Shown: piece by piece, positions 61,131 to 64,000 of the stretch
Numbering within the stretch: position 1 is the stretch's first letter
Layout of the letters: every line of letters starts with the position of its first letter
Origin: Sinotaia quadrata
Lineage: Eukaryota > Mollusca > Gastropoda > Architaenioglossa > Viviparidae
Direction: 5' to 3'
NCBI GenBank assembly: GCA_028829895.1
Contig: CM054181.1
Coordinates: 31,590,857-31,654,856, forward strand
DNA length: 64,000 bases
The notes under the pieces: generated by a model
Databases searched by the model: none
Told to the model about the DNA's origin: nothing
Seen by the model: the letters and a program-made list of their open reading frames with translations, nothing else
Translations under genes and position numbers: made by a program

Positions 61131-61227
61131 CTTAAAAGAAATGTAAATTGCACAAAACCCGTCAAAATTCACACCGATTATCAGTACTGTATATGTTTCA
61201 TGATTCTCAATCCCTTTCTTGCATCTC

Positions 61228-61242
61228 ATGCGCGCGCGCGCA

Positions 61243-61274
<32 letters not shown>

Positions 61275-61275
61275 A
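61228..61275. repeat. (GC)n(GCAC)n(CA)n microsatellite
   Basis: Alternating purine-pyrimidine run in a gene B intron. Confidence 0.94.
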
Positions 61276-61447
61276 ATCTGTTTGTAGGTGATGTAGGAAA
61301 ATTGTGCCATTCCACTTCATTTATGATTTACCTAACCGTATAAGATCTTCTCAATATATCCCTTAACCTATCAAGACATTACACATTTGGAAGAAAGCAA
61401 GAGTTGTCTTAAAAAGCAGAACTCTCCTAACTCAGATCAGCAACACA

Positions 61448-61497
<50 letters not shown>
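61448..61497. repeat. (CA)n microsatellite
   Basis: About 50 bp of CA repeats. Confidence 0.95.
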
Positions 61498-61502
<5 letters not shown>

Positions 61503-61641
61503 GAGCTTTAAAATACGATTACGGTTTAAACTGATATTGTTAAATTTGTTAAATGAAATATAATTTTTGAAAGAATACAACAATTACTAGAAATTAGTGC
61601 AACACTGACAGGAGGGAAAAGGTCAGTAGAACTTTATTATA

Positions 61642-61795
61642 AATGTTTGTTCGTTCAAACACTAATCTAATGTAAATGAACTGATATTGCTAAGAAAACA
61701 TACGTGTTCCCACTGGAAATGTTTGCTCGCTCAAACACTAATCTAATGTAAATGAACTGATATTGCTAAGAAAACATACGTGTTCCCACTGGAAG
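61642..61795. repeat. 76-bp tandem duplication copying a splice donor
   Basis: Two near-identical copies; cgtgttcccactggaa occurs at 61703 and again at 61779. On the minus strand each has the last bases of the TM4 exon followed by the GTATGT donor. The outer copy is separated from the exon and would be a decoy donor. Confidence 0.92.
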
Positions 61796-61855
61796 ATCCG
61801 TAGTTATCGGTTTTGTTTACACTCAACGTTGTAATTACTATTACCAGCGGTACAC
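61780..61855 (-). CDS. Gene B exon: TM4 and second extracellular loop
   Basis: 76 nt between acceptor tttctgttttag and donor GTATGT. Leading GT completes Gly of the W-G pair from the TM3 exon. It encodes VPLVIVITTLSVNKTDNYGS and so on; 'WGxPxxIVxIT' with NYG in the loop is the usual adhesion-GPCR TM4 pattern. It has one glycosylation-type NKT. Confidence 0.93.
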
Positions 61856-62179
61856 CTAAAACAGAAAATAAATATTAGTAGGCAAACGTTACTTTAAATG
61901 AAAAGGAAAGTAGCACTTACAAAAGATCCTCACACAGTAATTGTATATAGATAATGTAGTATTCATGTAGTTATATACTTGTATTCCCTATTCATATACG
62001 CATTTCTTTAGTATAGAAATAGATAAACATTATGTACGACTGCGAAGATAAACAGTGTGTACGAATGTGAAGGTAAACGTTGCGTACGACTGCGAAGGTA
62101 AACATTATTTACTACTACGAAGGTAAACATTACGTACGACTGTGAAGTTGTATATTTCTTGCCTAATTGTCTGTAACTA

Positions 62180-62350
62180 TTAAATCATTGTGTCCATTTT
62201 AATTTGTTGTAATAAGAATATTATCTAATATTAATTGTCAATACATAAAGATGTGTCCATTTTAAATTGTTGTAATAAGACTATTATCTAATATTAATTG
62301 TCAATACATAAAGATGTGTCCATTTCAATTTTTTGATTTAAGACTGTTAT
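62180..62350. repeat. 63-bp minisatellite, about three copies
   Basis: Copies starting gtgtccatttta at 62190 and 62253 and a diverged third near 62316. Confidence 0.88.
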
Positions 62351-62489
62351 CTAATATTAATCGGTGTCAGATGAAGGACGGAATCCTTGCTATCGTAAGG
62401 AGGGGTGGGGATCAGTATCGGAGTTTGATTAAAATTGGGGAATGGAAGTTAATATAGAATTTAACCTGAAAGTAATTGTATTGCCATTA

Positions 62490-62625
62490 TCTTTGCAGCT
62501 AAGTTTGCTAGTGCAAACAACACTAATTACAACATGCAAACACTAGAGCAAACAACACTAATTACAACTTACAAACACTAGAGCAAACACCACTAATTAC
62601 AACATACAAACGCTCAAGCAAACAT
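62490..62625. repeat. ~35-bp minisatellite
   Basis: Four units of gcaaacaacactaattacaac plus acaaacactaga. Confidence 0.88.
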
Positions 62626-62731
62626 ATATACGCATTTATTCATTTATAGTTCGTGCTTGCACATAGTCTTGCAACTCTTCTATGTTACACACTGTCATAA
62701 CATTTAATACTTACTTGCTTCCAGTACTTAC

Positions 62732-62876
62732 CCCATGCAAACAATGAGCACTTTAAAATGATCTTCGGGAAGTATGTTCTAAAGACGACGACAAGAGAAT
62801 AGTACATGTAGTATGCTTCTACTGCCATCCAGCAGAATGCCGCAAGGAGACAGTAGTGCAACAGCACTGCAACAAT
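62732..62876 (-). CDS. Gene B exon: TM3
   Basis: 145 nt between acceptor ttgtccttgtgcag and donor GTAAGTAC. Encodes IVAVLLHYCLLAAFCWMAVE and onward to CSLFAWG. 'LLHYxLLAAFxWMxVE' is the most diagnostic adhesion-GPCR motif. Phase 0 in, phase 1 out, matching its neighbours. Confidence 0.96.
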
Positions 62877-62889
62877 CTGCACAAGGACA

Positions 62890-63050
62890 ACACACACGTT
62901 ACGGTGACGTAACATCAGTGATCAAACTCCATCTACGCATTGTCAACACATACGTTACTGTGACGTAACATCAGTGAACAAACTCCATCTACGCTTTGTC
63001 AACACGCACGTCACCGTGATATCACGTAATTGAACAAACTCTTTTAAAAC
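62890..63050. repeat. ~60-bp minisatellite at the TM3 exon acceptor
   Basis: Three diverged copies of cgttac(g/t)gtgacgtaacatc plus caaactccatctacgc, starting about 15 bp from the TM3 exon. Confidence 0.85.
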
Positions 63051-63198
63051 TACGATCATGATCGTGACATCTTCAATCTACTGATAAGGAATATTATTAA
63101 AATATAATAATCACTGACTTACTGTTGACGCCTACGCGAAATATAAAGGATTAGTGTCATTCAATTGCATTTTACTTTTATATAAATGGAACAAAAAG

Positions 63199-63248
<50 letters not shown>
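63199..63248. repeat. (AT)n microsatellite
   Basis: About 50 bp of AT. Confidence 0.96.
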
Positions 63249-63251
<3 letters not shown>

Positions 63252-63587
63252 TTATCTTATTAAATTATTTATAATATTTTGTATTTGCATTCAATTCCTA
63301 TACAGATAGAATGAATAAGAAGAAGTAATTGTAAGAAAATACACAATACTATCTTATTACCATTGTTGGAATAGATAATATACATTATTTTAATAGGTAG
63401 AGAACATACGAATTATCCTCGAAATTGGAATGAACTCTCGATATATCAAATAAATTAAGTTTATAAGCAAGAAAGATTCTACAACTTTTAATAGTACATA
63501 GGTTTATGCCTTATCGACTATGTCTCATATTTACTAACTATCTCTGTTGTTCTGCTAATTATATATGGATATCCACCGAAACCTTTA

Positions 63588-63660
63588 TATCTATCTATAT
63601 ATCTATCTATCTGTCTATCTAACTATCTAACTATATATCTATAAATCAATCTATCTATCC
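63588..63660. repeat. Imperfect (TCTA)n microsatellite
   Basis: Interrupted tcta repeats about 40 bp from the TM2 exon. Confidence 0.9.
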
Positions 63661-63698
63661 AGGTTTATAATTATAAAGACTTTGATTTACTGTCATAC

Positions 63699-63822
63699 CT
63701 TACACACAGTGGAATTGTTCAGAGAGTATTCCTGCATGCCAGCAACGTAGACCACGTTGAACATCAATAGTGCCAGACACAAATTGATTAAAAGTTTGGA
63801 AGGGATATCTCTTCTTAAATTC
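63699..63822 (-). CDS. Gene B exon: TM2 and first extracellular loop
   Basis: 124 nt between acceptor cctcactctttcaaag and donor GTATGA. Encodes NLRRDIPSKLLINLCLALLM and so on to NNSTVCK. 'LLINLCLALL' is the class B2 TM2 signature, and the Cys in VCK is the conserved start of TM3. A competing donor GTAAGG two codons earlier would break the frame into TM3, so GTATGA is preferred. TM1 lies to the right, outside the window. Confidence 0.93.
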
Positions 63823-64000
63823 CTTTGAAAGAGTGAGGTACGAATGCATTCAATAATTACTTATAGTATGCATATGAAGTCAAAATAGATTTATAATATT
63901 ATTTAAAATAACCGTATTGATTTGGATAAATAATGTTGGTTGTCAATAACACATGTCCAATGTAAAATGTTATGTTGTGGTAACTTTACAAAACTAATAA

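Larger units (their letters stand above)
58940..63822 (-). other. Gene B: adhesion GPCR, 3' part
   Basis: Five minus-strand exons joined in consistent phases (0, 1, 2, 0) encode TM2 to helix 8 of an adhesion-type (class B2) receptor. TM1, GAIN and the ectodomain are beyond the right edge. The cytoplasmic tail continues past 58940 into an exon I could not find. Its position just upstream of gene A suggests a tandem family, though LRRs in gene B are not visible here. It is expected in the plasma membrane, signalling through G proteins or a tethered agonist. Confidence 0.88.

Overview
The window looks like AT-rich, intron-rich animal DNA, most likely from a lophotrochozoan and perhaps a mollusc. 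The grounds are long introns full of micro- and minisatellites (CA, TA, GA, TCTA), 72-nt leucine-rich-repeat (LRR) exons, and adhesion-GPCR exons. The species cannot be read from the sequence. All convincing host coding sequence is on the minus strand. I saw no tRNA or rRNA gene and no prokaryotic features.

Two incomplete genes of what is probably one family lie head to tail. Gene A runs from a signal-peptide exon (49410-49187) leftward through ten 72-nt LRR exons (45998 down to 10385), a last LRR-like exon (8003-7899), a Cys-containing ectodomain exon (7702-7545) and a GAIN-domain exon (546-375). It leaves the window on the left before its seven-helix part. Every junction from the signal exon through the last LRR exon splits a leucine codon after its second base, so the chain stays in frame over twelve exons. 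Gene B enters from the right and supplies only the 3' part of an adhesion GPCR: TM2 (63822-63699), TM3 (62876-62732), TM4 (61855-61780), TM5-TM7 (60736-60457) and helix 8 (59048-58940). Gene B's end lies upstream of gene A's start, as expected for a tandem array of LRR-type adhesion receptors.

The 19-kb intron between two gene A LRR exons (39265 and 20069) carries a complete young Ty3/Gypsy-type LTR retrotransposon at 20836-29429, in the same orientation as the gene. It has 1712-bp LTRs that differ at one base by eye, a 5-bp target duplication (ATCAG), a primer-binding site, a polypurine tract and two ORFs. The first ORF encodes a long coiled coil, capsid, zinc knuckle, protease and integrase. 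The second encodes the end of the integrase, reverse transcriptase and RNase H. Integrase before reverse transcriptase is the Ty1/copia-like order known in Gypsy elements from the Gmr1 group.

The rest is repeat-rich intron and intergenic DNA. It holds at least three unclassified dispersed repeat families, a perfect 59-bp foldback (4017-4155), a small hAT-like MITE (52468-52658), a remnant LTR with primer-binding site (51982-52422), a non-LTR reverse transcriptase relic (about 44521-44745) and many minisatellites. Two minisatellites duplicate the splice-site edges of gene B exons. Nothing here is clearly a wholly new biological system. The most noteworthy items are the Gmr1-order element, the duplicated exon edges and the LRR exon duplication.
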